The notes: generated by a model not told the origin, from the letters alone. A DNA stretch of 8,120 nucleotides from an uncultured Akkermansia sp. (GCA_904501955.1 CAJGCY010000117.1:1-8120); one strand, 5' to 3'. Positions 1-5,799 are shown, counted from the first letter of the stretch. A program made the numbers and translations.

Positions 1-32
1 GGGACGGTCGATTTGTCTATTTCTTCAGACAT
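1..32 (-). CDS. Start of an unidentified protein, 3' part outside window
   Basis: An ATG at 32-30 opens a frame that stays open to the window edge and reads MSEEIDKSTV followed by a partial codon. Only about ten residues are visible, so the product cannot be named. The start is supported indirectly. The sequence just upstream on the minus strand is an A/C-rich stretch without a Shine-Dalgarno motif, like the leaders of rpsS, rpsC and rplV in this same window. A promoter-like pair and a 14-bp repeat shared with the phage tail gene promoter lie further upstream in the same orientation (250-303). The gene is separated from the preceding one by an intrinsic terminator, so it probably begins its own transcription unit. 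It could be spurious, because the visible part is so short. Confidence 0.4.
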   Translation of the reverse strand, partial: MSEEIDKSTV

Positions 33-249
33 GGTTTTGTTGTGTTTTATGGTTAAGAAGAGGGCTGAGTGCGCGCTCTTCGTATATCAACACTCACGCA
101 AATCGGAGTTTTCTCAAAAAAGTTGATTTTTTTCAGAAAAAGCGAGGATACCCCTTTGCAAGGAATAGACCTGAAAGGGCGGTACGAAGGAATGAGTAAG
201 CGGTGGTGCATAGCTGAAATGAAGAAGTATAAATTGATGTTCAGCGCAC

Positions 250-278
250 AGTCTATCGCCAAGACGGAAAAACTTCAA
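250..278 (-). promoter_or_regulatory. Candidate sigma70-like promoter reading toward the left-edge gene
   Basis: On the minus strand TTGAAG (278-273) is followed after exactly 17 bases by TAGACT (255-250). These match 4 of 6 positions in each consensus hexamer. Transcription would start near 243 and give a leader of about 210 bases before the ATG at 32. The 14-bp repeat lies just upstream of the -35 hexamer, at the same distance from the -10 as in front of the phage tail gene. That shared spacing is the main reason to take the call seriously. The alternative is that it drives a small RNA, or is a chance match. Confidence 0.4.
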
Positions 279-289
279 CAACTATGCAA

Positions 290-303
290 CCGCGCACGCA
301 CTT
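290..303 (-). repeat. 14-bp repeat, copy A (candidate operator)
   Basis: The plus strand reads CCGCGCACGCACTT (minus strand AAGTGCGTGCGCGG). The same 14 bases occur at 3333-3346 and 3355-3368. Copies A and B also match beyond the core, agreeing at 18 of 20 positions from the first C. All copies point the same way. From this copy to the -10 hexamer at 255 there are 34 bases, the same number as between copy B and its -10. A protein-binding site near position -50 is the simplest reading; the function is inferred only from position. Confidence 0.6.
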
Positions 304-349
304 TTAGTAATATGTAAAAGGTGTGCCCCTGCCCCGGTACAGCAAAAGA

Positions 350-375
350 GCGGAGTCTCGGGGATGAGACTCCGC
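350..375 (-). terminator. Intrinsic terminator after the AP2-like small gene
   Basis: A perfect 10-bp stem (350-359 pairing with 366-375) encloses the 6-base loop 360-365. On the minus strand it is followed by TCTTTTG. It lies about 35 bases past the stop codon at 409. The T-rich flank is on the minus-strand downstream side only; the plus-strand side is G-rich, which fixes the direction. It would end transcripts coming from the phage tail gene and the small gene after it. Confidence 0.8.
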
Positions 376-408
376 CCGAAGTGGGGGAAGATGTAGGGGG
401 GAGAAGGC

Positions 409-684
409 TTATTTGCTCACGGCGACGGGGACGGGAGCGGGCTCTTCCTCCAAGCCGTTTTTGAAGCGCTCGAAGACACCGCGGGGGTCATCCGGGGTTT
501 GGCGAAGGGCATCGAAGATGCGGTCGCGCATGTCGAGAGCAGCCTGGAAAGCGGCCTCTTCACTACCGTACTGCCGGTCGGAGAAGTACTTGGTGAACTG
601 GTTCCACTTGCGGCAGATGCTCAGACGCCATCCTTGGAAGGAGGTGGTCTCGTACGTGTATCGGGTTATGTTGCGTTGTGTCAT
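409..684 (-). CDS. Small protein with AP2/ERF-like DNA-binding segment
   Basis: A 91-residue protein. Residues of about 18 to 60 read GWRLSICRKW, then YFSDRQYGSEEAA, then an amphipathic helix ending RDRIFDAL. This is the layout of bacterial AP2/ERF-like domains: a three-stranded sheet with GW-R, an FSD-x-x-YG turn, then an alanine-rich helix. In bacteria such domains occur in small stand-alone proteins and joined to phage integrases or HNH endonucleases, where they bind DNA. The tail (about residues 62-91) is proline- and glutamate-rich and probably disordered. The ATG at 684 has no Shine-Dalgarno motif. The gene follows the phage tail gene by 107 bases with no terminator between them, and is closed by its own hairpin. 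A regulatory or DNA-binding role is inferred; the target is unknown. Family assignment is by eye. Confidence 0.7.
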   Translation of the reverse strand: MTQRNITRYTYETTSFQGWRLSICRKWNQFTKYFSDRQYGSEEAAFQAALDMRDRIFDALRQTPDDPRGVFERFKNGLEEEPAPVPVAVSK

Positions 685-728
685 AGTAACTGGTGCCGGA
701 AGGTGTAGTTGGGCTCCCGAGCAGCGGT

Positions 729-757
729 ATGATGCCAGATATAGTCGTTTGCGGCAA
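729..757 (-). promoter_or_regulatory. Weak candidate promoter of the AP2-like gene
   Basis: On the minus strand TTGCCG (757-752) and CATCAT (734-729) are 17 bases apart, each matching 4 of 6 consensus positions. It would give a leader of roughly 38 bases for the gene starting at 684. No copy of the 14-bp repeat is present upstream of it. Because no terminator follows the phage tail gene, the small gene could equally be expressed by read-through. Confidence 0.22.
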
Positions 758-791
758 TCTAATTTTCAAATTGTTATGGAGAATACAGGTG

Positions 792-3284
792 TTATTTCCC
801 GTGGTAATCGAACTCAATACTCAGGGAGAGCAGGCGGAAGTCCACCGCGCCATCCACATAAAGGGAAAAACCCTGCCCCACGCGTGGTACCGTGAGCAAG
901 GGCACGCGCACAGAGGAGTTGTGCGGCGCGGGTAAAGTGAGGCGCGCGGCATCATACCACTCCCAGCGGGGTTCCGTGGCGGTGCGGTAGTAAAAGGAGG
1001 GGGCTGCACCCAGCAAGCGCAGGCGCACGCGCCCCTCTTGGCGAATGGAGTTGAAGGAGCGCTCCGACTCATGCGGCATGGTGTGCAGCTCTGAGCGGTA
1101 GGGAATGCCGATGCAGTAGGAGCCCCCGGCGGCTGTGGCGCCGAGGGAGAATGAGCCATCCTCCGCGAGCTGCACGGTGCAAGCCTGCTCCGGGGCTTGC
1201 AGGGGGTACGCCAGGGCACACTCCCCGGCCAAATGAGGCGCAGTAGCGGAGCCATCTTCCGCCATGGTGAGCTGCACATGAGCATCCACAAAGGGGGCGG
1301 AGGCGGTAAGGCGCTCTACCGCGATAAGCCCGCTTGCGGTGTGGCGTACCACGAGCCACAGCTCATCCATGCGGGAGGAGAGTGAGGGTAACACGGCGAG
1401 GTGCAGCACCTCACGCCCCGGGAAGCTCATGCGCTGCCAGGCGGTGACGCGCTGCTCCGGGTTCGTGGTCAGCACAGCGACGCTGTGGTCGCGCATGAGT
1501 ACCCACACACGCGCCCCGGCCCCACGCTGCACCACCCACTCCGCCACACCGGGCTCGAATAGGTGCGCAGCGAGCAAGCCGGTGTCGGTGGAGGTGAAGC
1601 CATCCGCCTCCAGCTTGTAGGAGATTTCGCGCAAGCTGTTACCGCCGCGCTGCACATAGAAAACGGTGTTCTCCACGGCGGTGGCGGGCATATTTTCACT
1701 ACCGACGGAGGATTGCAGGCGGAAAGTGGCATTGGTAGCAGCTACGGCAGAGCCGTCCGGCGTGTCCAGCACCCACTCACTCGCAGAGGTGCCCACCAGC
1801 AGGTTGCGCGAGGGGCAAATCCAGCAGATGCGGCTCTGGTTATCCGTAGCGAGGGTGAGGTGAAGGGCGGCATCCGCCTCGGAAGCCACGCGGAAGTTGC
1901 GGAAATCGCCCACGGCGCTGGCAAAAAGTGTAGTGGGCAGCCCCGGCACACCGCCGTACCACATGCGCCCTTGGTGCAAGCCGGAAAAAGCGGGGTAACC
2001 ATTGCGCGCACCGAAGGCGCCGAAGCTCCATTGGCGCGTTTCAAAAGAAGGGCAAGGCTCCAGATACTCCGAGCACACCTCCGCCCGAGCCTCATGCTCA
2101 CCATACACGAACACGGGCCTGAATTTGTACTCACGCGTGCCACCCAGCGCGCGGAAGTAGATGTGCGCGCTCAGCGAATCAGACGAGGCGGCGCGGCACA
2201 CCAGCACCATGCGGCAGGGCTCCGGCTCAACCCCGGAGATAGCCCAGTTCTGACGCTCGGCGTAGGAGGTTTGGTCGATACTGCGGATGCGCGTCCACTG
2301 CCAAGCGAGCGGGTCGGGGTCCGTAGAGCGGGAATCATAGCTGCGCCAGAGCTCCCACACGGCGTTCCACTCGCCATCCGTACGCAGCTCCCACTCGGAG
2401 GCGACCTCGTAAGGCATGCCGGAATCATCCGTGCGCATGACACCGGGCAAGAAGAAGTTGGGGTATTGTGCGGGGGAGGTGCTGCCATTGAAGTAGTCCG
2501 GCGTATAGGTGCGGAATACGGTGTAAAAGTAGTAGAGCTTGGCGGCGGCATCATACTCACGGCAAATGGTGCCTGCCACCACGGGCTGGGTGGCGAGGTC
2601 CGGGGTGTCCACCGCGGTGAAGGAGAAACCCTTGTTCATAAAATAGGTGCGGGAGGGCACGGTGACATCCGCCAGCACATATTCCGAGCGCAGCATGGCG
2701 GTGGAGAATGCCGGGGCGCCCTCCTCCGTCAGCAAGCGTACGTGGGTGCCTCCCTGCTCCGGCAACACGCGCAGGGTGGTAGCGGCAGGCAGGTAGCTCT
2801 CACGCGGAACGGGGTGAAAGCTGAGCTCCTCGCAGCGCCAATCGGTATCCGCATAGCGGCTGAGCACATGCGGTGCGCGCTGCGGGCATGTGGCATACAC
2901 CACATCATTCACCTGGGTGAAGCGCAGGGCGAGCAGCTCCGCATCCTTCTTCCACGGGGTGCGCAGGGTGTAGGGCTCACCAGCGGGCGTGCAGAGCAAA
3001 GCGCCCTCACGGTATACGCGCATACCACCGGGGTAGAACTCCAGCATGAGCGCATCATCCTCCGAAAAGCAGAAGGGCACCAAGCGTACCGCCGTGGAGT
3101 TTTGGGCGGCTGCAGTGCTCACGTGCTGCGTACCGCAGCGGCGCCGCACGCCGCCGTAGGGTTGCACCTCAAAATTGCTCAGCAAGGCAGCGCCGCGTGC
3201 ATAGGCCTGCAAATCGAAGCGCGAGGAAAGCCACGGGGTGAGCTCGCCCGCGGTGAATCCGGTTATGTAGGTGTATTCTTGCAT
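792..3284 (-). CDS. Phage tail-associated protein (stabilization / tail tubular B type)
   Basis: About 830 residues, apparently full length and uninterrupted. The N-terminus carries the family signature: FTAGELTPWLSSRFDL (residues 11-26), a run of small residues, then SNFEVQPYGGVRRRCGTQ (37-54), and LVPFCFSEDDALMLEF near 69-84. The middle has HQGRMWYGG (438-446), SAVGDFRNF (457-465) and SRNLLVGTSASEWVL (493-507). Then come QSSVGSENM (525-533), FYVQRGGNSLREISY (543-557) and DELWLVVRHT (641-650). These blocks, in this order, mark a structural protein found in prophages and podovirus-like phages, usually annotated as a stabilization or tail tubular protein at the head-tail or tail-tube region. 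The region after about residue 660 is not recognised. I use ATG at 3284; an in-frame GTG directly before it (3287) is the alternative. No other virion gene is in the window. Confidence 0.85.
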   Translation of the reverse strand: MQEYTYITGFTAGELTPWLSSRFDLQAYARGAALLSNFEVQPYGGVRRRCGTQHVSTAAAQNSTAVRLVPFCFSEDDALMLEFYPGGMRVYREGALLCTPAGEPYTLRTPWKKDAELLALRFTQVNDVVYATCPQRAPHVLSRYADTDWRCEELSFHPVPRESYLPAATTLRVLPEQGGTHVRLLTEEGAPAFSTAMLRSEYVLADVTVPSRTYFMNKGFSFTAVDTPDLATQPVVAGTICREYDAAAKLYYFYTVFRTYTPDYFNGSTSPAQYPNFFLPGVMRTDDSGMPYEVASEWELRTDGEWNAVWELWRSYDSRSTDPDPLAWQWTRIRSIDQTSYAERQNWAISGVEPEPCRMVLVCRAASSDSLSAHIYFRALGGTREYKFRPVFVYGEHEARAEVCSEYLEPCPSFETRQWSFGAFGARNGYPAFSGLHQGRMWYGGVPGLPTTLFASAVGDFRNFRVASEADAALHLTLATDNQSRICWICPSRNLLVGTSASEWVLDTPDGSAVAATNATFRLQSSVGSENMPATAVENTVFYVQRGGNSLREISYKLEADGFTSTDTGLLAAHLFEPGVAEWVVQRGAGARVWVLMRDHSVAVLTTNPEQRVTAWQRMSFPGREVLHLAVLPSLSSRMDELWLVVRHTASGLIAVERLTASAPFVDAHVQLTMAEDGSATAPHLAGECALAYPLQAPEQACTVQLAEDGSFSLGATAAGGSYCIGIPYRSELHTMPHESERSFNSIRQEGRVRLRLLGAAPSFYYRTATEPRWEWYDAARLTLPAPHNSSVRVPLLTVPRVGQGFSLYVDGAVDFRLLSLSIEFDYHGK

Positions 3285-3292
3285 CACCCCCT

Positions 3293-3321
3293 TTCATAGC
3301 ACAGAAATGGGGTAAATGCAG
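3293..3321 (-). promoter_or_regulatory. Candidate promoter of the phage tail gene
   Basis: On the minus strand CTGCAT (3321-3316) is separated by 17 bases from TATGAA (3298-3293), which has the TG extension of an extended -10. The hexamers are weak on their own. They sit at the same offset from repeat copy B as the stronger pair at 250-278 sits from copy A. The -10 ends only 8 bases before the ATG at 3284, so the transcript would be nearly leaderless. The intervening AGGGGGTG may instead act as a ribosome binding site for a transcript starting further upstream. Confidence 0.35.
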
Positions 3322-3332
3322 CACATTTTCAC

Positions 3333-3346
3333 CCGCGCACGCACTT
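3333..3346 (-). repeat. 14-bp repeat, copy B (candidate operator)
   Basis: This is the same 14-base core as at 290-303, in the same orientation. It is 34 bases upstream of the TATGAA hexamer of the phage tail gene and begins exactly 22 bp from copy C. A spacing of 22 bp is about two helical turns, so proteins bound at B and C would face the same side of the DNA. That supports a cooperative regulatory site over a chance repeat. Confidence 0.6.
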
Positions 3347-3354
3347 TCAGCACG

Positions 3355-3368
3355 CCGCGCACGCACTT
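3355..3368 (-). repeat. 14-bp repeat, copy C, tandem with copy B
   Basis: A third exact copy of the 14-base core, same orientation, 22 bp upstream of copy B. It overlaps the TAA stop codon (3369-3367) of the secreted-protein gene, so only part of it can be under coding constraint. Copy A has no such tandem partner at the equivalent position. Confidence 0.6.
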
Positions 3369-4236
3369 ATTGCTTGGCGGGCGCTTTGGTGCAGAAGTAA
3401 AGTTTGTAGTTGATGATGCGCAACTCACCGTCCTCGCGAGTGTACAAGCCGGGGAACTGGCTCATCACGATGTAGAGCCCGCCTTCCGGCGTAGCCAGGC
3501 GGGAAGAATAGCCACAACTGAACTCGGGGTACACTGCCTTTATGTAGTCGAATACAAGGTCCTTTTGCGCGGAGTCTGCATCCTCATCATCCGTGCCGGC
3601 AGTATGTTCCGCAAAGGGGCGCAAGATGATGGCGCTTGCCTCGTCATGCCCATCACCACCGCCGTAGGTGTCCGCATGCTCCTGCATGAACGCACGGTGG
3701 CGCTCCGCAGCAGCTGCGCGCAGCTTGGCGCAGGCCTCCAGCATGCGGGGGGATTCCTCATCATTCGTCATGTTCGTGGCGGTCATCATCATGTAATCCG
3801 CCGCTTGCTCATCCAAATAGCAAGGCAAATTGGGGGACTGAATGAGCAGCACGTGCATGAGCGGCTCACTCACCCACACCAGCGCCACAAAATCCTCACG
3901 CTCGCACAGCTTGCGCAGCTCACGGTGGGCGGCACGCCAGTCTTTGAGCATCTCATCCGTGGGAACGGTGTCCTCCGGGATGGCATTCATGCACGCATCA
4001 TACCGCGCTACCACGGCAGCAAGCTCCGGGTGCAGCGCCTGGGCCTCCTCCGCCGTCTTGATGCCGCTGAGCAACCGGTGCAGCGCGCGCAGCTCCACCG
4101 TAGAGGCGTCAAAATGCGCCTGTATGGTCGTTTGCGCCTCTGTGGGCGCAGTTACAGCAGCAGGTGTGACCGGGGCGGTTTCTTGCGCGCACAGAGGGCT
4201 CAGCGCAAGGAGGGGCAAGAGTGGCAGGTGCTTCAT
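3367..4236 (-). CDS. Secreted protein of unknown function
   Basis: A 289-residue protein I do not recognise. Residues 1-17 form a signal peptide: MKHLPLLPLLALSPLCA, one positive charge, a leucine-rich core and a plausible signal peptidase I cut before QETAP. The cysteine at 16 does not sit in a good lipobox. A short Pro/Ala/Thr linker (about 20-35) leads into a mostly helical, charged body (36-185). A Gly/Asp-rich loop follows (191-220), then a C-terminal part with predicted strands (residues 229-285: LVFDYIKAVYP, GGLYIVMSQ, IINYKLYF). Several cysteines (82, 111, 139, 169, 241, 282) could form disulfides in the periplasm. It is a separate transcription unit: the rplN terminator lies upstream and a promoter-like pair abuts the start. 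No function can be assigned. Confidence 0.75.
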   Translation of the reverse strand: MKHLPLLPLLALSPLCAQETAPVTPAAVTAPTEAQTTIQAHFDASTVELRALHRLLSGIKTAEEAQALHPELAAVVARYDACMNAIPEDTVPTDEMLKDWRAAHRELRKLCEREDFVALVWVSEPLMHVLLIQSPNLPCYLDEQAADYMMMTATNMTNDEESPRMLEACAKLRAAAAERHRAFMQEHADTYGGGDGHDEASAIILRPFAEHTAGTDDEDADSAQKDLVFDYIKAVYPEFSCGYSSRLATPEGGLYIVMSQFPGLYTREDGELRIINYKLYFCTKAPAKQ

Positions 4237-4244
4237 ACACCCTC

Positions 4245-4273
4245 AGTGTACCAAAGCCCCCTGCCCGACGCAA
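4245..4273 (-). promoter_or_regulatory. Candidate promoter of the secreted-protein gene
   Basis: On the minus strand TTGCGT (4273-4268) and TACACT (4250-4245) are 17 bases apart, matching 3 and 4 of 6 consensus positions. The -10 ends 8 bases before the ATG at 4236, so transcription from it would begin within one or two bases of the start codon. The same geometry is seen at the phage tail gene. An imperfect inverted repeat, GGAAA-TT-TTTCC (4274-4285), lies directly upstream of the -35. Confidence 0.45.
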
Positions 4274-4337
4274 GGAAATTTTTCCGCACAAGGGAGCTAA
4301 TGGAGTTGATAAACGGGGGCAGCCTATACAAAGAAAC

Positions 4338-4370
4338 CGACCCGGCTGCTGAGTGGGAGCAACCGGGTCG
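4338..4370 (-). terminator. Intrinsic terminator ending the S10 ribosomal operon
   Basis: A 13-bp stem (4338-4350 with 4358-4370) closes a 7-base loop and is followed on the minus strand by GTTTCTTTGT. One position pairs as G-U only in the minus-strand RNA and would be a C-A mismatch in the plus-strand RNA, which confirms the direction. It lies 25 bases past the rplN stop codon. A small extra hairpin (4383-4396) sits at the stop itself. This terminator cuts the cluster after rplN, where most bacteria continue into rplX. Confidence 0.85.
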
Positions 4371-4395
4371 ATGATTCAACAAATACCTAAGGGTA

Positions 4396-4764
4396 TCAGA
4401 GCACCTCGGGGGCGAGGGACACGATCTTCATGAAGCCTTTTTCACGAAGCTCGCGAGCCACGGGCCCGAAGATACGGGTGCCCTTCGGGTTGTTGTCCTT
4501 ATCGATGACAACCACAGCGTTGGAGTCGAAGCGGAGCACGGAGCCGTCGTCACGACGAATCGGAGCGGCGGTGCGCACCACAACAGCCTTCACCACAGTA
4601 CCCTTCTTCACAGAAGCGGTGGGGATAGACTCGCGGATGTGGCAGGTGATGATATCACCGATGTGAGCCTGATCGGTACCGGACTTGCCGATAACGCCGA
4701 TCATCTTGGCGGTGCGGGCGCCGGTGTTGTCGGCGACCTGTACGAGGGATTCCATCTGGAGCAT
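4396..4764 (-). CDS. rplN: 50S ribosomal protein L14
   Basis: A 122-residue protein, the normal length for L14. The N-terminal VADNTGAR signature (residues 10-17) is followed by GDII and the basic KKGTVVKAVVVRT strand (about 58-70). Then come RFDSNAVVVID (83-93) and the C-terminal GTRIFGPVARELREKGFMKI block (95-114). L14 sits on the subunit interface of the large subunit, near L19 and 16S helix 14. The ATG at 4764 is preceded by GGAAAGGA, an acceptable ribosome binding site; a second Met three codons later is less likely. It follows rpsQ by 22 bases and is the last ribosomal gene before the terminator. Confidence 0.98.
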   Translation of the reverse strand: MLQMESLVQVADNTGARTAKMIGVIGKSGTDQAHIGDIITCHIRESIPTASVKKGTVVKAVVVRTAAPIRRDDGSVLRFDSNAVVVIDKDNNPKGTRIFGPVARELREKGFMKIVSLAPEVL

Positions 4765-4786
4765 GGTAAGTAATGTCCTTTCCGGT

Positions 4787-5059
4787 TTAGTGTTTGATGA
4801 TTTCCACGAGCTCCCAGCGCTTCATCTTGGAAAGCGGGCGGGTCTCACGAATACGCACGGTGTCACCCACGTTGGCAGACTCCTGCTCGTCATGAGCATA
4901 GAACTTCTTGCTCTTCTTGACGATCTTCTTGAACTGCGGATGGGGAACGCGGGCAACATACTCCACAACGATGGTCTTGTTCATCTTGGTGGAGACAACA
5001 ACGCCGACGCGGGTCTTACGAAGGCCCTGGGGCTTGGTCGTAGTAGTTTCTTCGCTCAT
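4787..5059 (-). CDS. rpsQ: 30S ribosomal protein S17
   Basis: A 90-residue protein. After a short acidic/threonine-rich N-terminal extension (residues 2-10) the S17 core begins at RKTRVGVVVSTKMNKTIVV (14-32). It continues through HPQFKKIVKKSKKFYAHDE (40-58) and the OB-fold strand VGDTVRIRETRPLSK (64-78). S17 is a primary binder of 16S rRNA in the 30S body and helps early assembly. An AGGAC motif 6 bases before the ATG at 5059 supports the start. It lies between rpmC (23-base gap) and rplN (22-base gap), the canonical order. Confidence 0.98.
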   Translation of the reverse strand: MSEETTTTKPQGLRKTRVGVVVSTKMNKTIVVEYVARVPHPQFKKIVKKSKKFYAHDEQESANVGDTVRIRETRPLSKMKRWELVEIIKH

Positions 5060-5082
5060 TTTTAAGTCCTATGGGTTCGTTA

Positions 5083-5292
5083 TTAGTTCTGCTCGGCATT
5101 GGCGCCCTCGCCCTGAACAGTCAGGGCGCAGGCGAGCTCCTTACGCACGATGCGAATGCGCTGGTTGTTTTCCAGCTGACCGGTACCCTGCTGGAGACGC
5201 AGGTTGAAGTACTCCTCGCGCAGACCACGGATGTGAGCGGCGAGTTCCTTAGCGGGCATACCGCGGAAGTCTTTAGCTTTCTTGACAGGCAT
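5083..5292 (-). CDS. rpmC: 50S ribosomal protein L29
   Basis: A 69-residue helical protein. The first helix contains DFRGMPAKELAAHIRGLREEYFNLRLQQ (residues 8-35). The GQLENNQRIRIVRKELA block (38-54) is the L29 signature, where a glutamine-glycine turn precedes the second helix. L29 lies near the exit of the nascent-chain tunnel and with L23 forms the docking site for trigger factor and SRP. The C-terminal tail after residue 57 is acidic and slightly longer than usual. The ATG at 5292 has no Shine-Dalgarno motif close by; the leader is A/C/T-rich. Position between rplP and rpsQ is canonical. Confidence 0.97.
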   Translation of the reverse strand: MPVKKAKDFRGMPAKELAAHIRGLREEYFNLRLQQGTGQLENNQRIRIVRKELACALTVQGEGANAEQN

Positions 5293-5323
5293 AATATCTG
5301 TAATGTTAGGAGTTTGTTACGGT

Positions 5324-5758
5324 TTAGGCCTGGGGTGCAACACCCTGGCGATAGACGAAACGCGTGCGGATACCGAGCTTGTTGGAAGCAAGGCGGAGAG
5401 CCTCACGTGCAGCGGACTCAGTCACGCCACCAACCTCGAACATGATGTTGCCGGGGCGGCATACAGCTACCCAACCCTCAACAGCACCTTTACCCTTACC
5501 CATACGGGTATCCGGCGGACGCTTGGTGAAGGACTTCTGCGGGAAGATGCGGATGTATACACGACCGCGACGGCGCAGGTAACGGTTGATGGCCACACGG
5601 CAGGCCTCGATCTGATTGTTGGTTACCCAGCCGCGGGTGAGAACCTGCAGGCCGAAGTCACCGAAGGCAACGTAATCACCGCTCGTTGCATTGCCACCGC
5701 GATTACCGCGGTGCATCTTGCGGTGGTTGTCCTTCACTCGTTTAGGCATTAAAGGCAT
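5324..5758 (-). CDS. rplP: 50S ribosomal protein L16
   Basis: A 144-residue protein, slightly longer than the usual 136-138. It has the L16 N-terminus MPKRVKDNHRKMHRGN (residues 4-19), then GDYVAFGDFGLQ (27-38) and the strongly conserved RRRGRVYIRIFPQKSFTKRP (62-81). GKGKGAVEGWVAV (87-99) and PGNIMFEVGGV (102-112) follow. L16 contacts the A-site tRNA elbow and organises 23S rRNA around the peptidyl transferase centre. An AGGAG 8 bases upstream of the ATG at 5758 selects that start over the Met three codons later. This is the clearest Shine-Dalgarno site in the operon. The gap from rpsC is 41 bases. Confidence 0.98.
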   Translation of the reverse strand: MPLMPKRVKDNHRKMHRGNRGGNATSGDYVAFGDFGLQVLTRGWVTNNQIEACRVAINRYLRRRGRVYIRIFPQKSFTKRPPDTRMGKGKGAVEGWVAVCRPGNIMFEVGGVTESAAREALRLASNKLGIRTRFVYRQGVAPQA

Positions 5759-5799
5759 ATCTTAATCTCCTGTAATCGTTAAAGGTTCGTAGAATAGAG

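Larger units (their letters stand above)
33..408. other. Long intergenic region with terminator, repeat and candidate promoter
   Basis: This 376-base stretch holds no convincing gene. In minus-strand order it contains the hairpin terminator of the upstream small gene (350-375), one copy of a 14-bp repeat (290-303), a sigma70-like promoter pair (250-278), and then about 210 bases of AT-rich sequence up to the ATG at 32. If that promoter is used, the left-edge gene has an unusually long 5' leader. The leader carries runs of A and T around 115-142 and a 6-bp inverted repeat (66-71 with 91-96), but I recognise no known riboswitch or small RNA family in it. A plus-strand open frame at 69-317 has no family features and is not accepted. 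Confidence 0.6.

Noticed and set aside
66..96. Hairpin formed by TGAGTG and CACTCA as a terminator or riboswitch
   Set aside because: Only 6 bp with a 19-base loop and no T run; too weak to call.
69..317. An 82-codon plus-strand frame in the left intergenic region
   Set aside because: No family features or clear ribosome binding site, and it crosses the 14-bp repeat and the candidate promoter of the opposite strand.
821..1291. A 156-codon minus-strand frame inside the phage tail gene
   Set aside because: It is a shifted frame of the real gene and gives a Pro/Cys/Arg-rich translation without any domain; the tail gene shows no frameshift.
1563..3299. A 578-codon open frame on the plus strand opposite the phage tail gene
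   Set aside because: Its translation has low complexity typical of an antisense shadow in GC-rich DNA and no family motif, while the minus-strand frame has many conserved blocks.
290..3368. The 14-bp repeats as a CRISPR array or transposon ends
   Set aside because: Only three copies, no regular spacer series, all in one orientation, with no transposase or cas gene in the window.
4221..4236. Lipoprotein signal in the 289-residue secreted protein
   Set aside because: The residues before Cys16 are S-P-L, which do not fit a lipobox; a normal signal peptidase I site after CA is more likely.
3316..4374. A 352-codon plus-strand open frame opposite the secreted protein gene
   Set aside because: It runs through the rplN terminator and the promoter region, shows no recognisable domain, and the minus-strand frame has a clear signal peptide.
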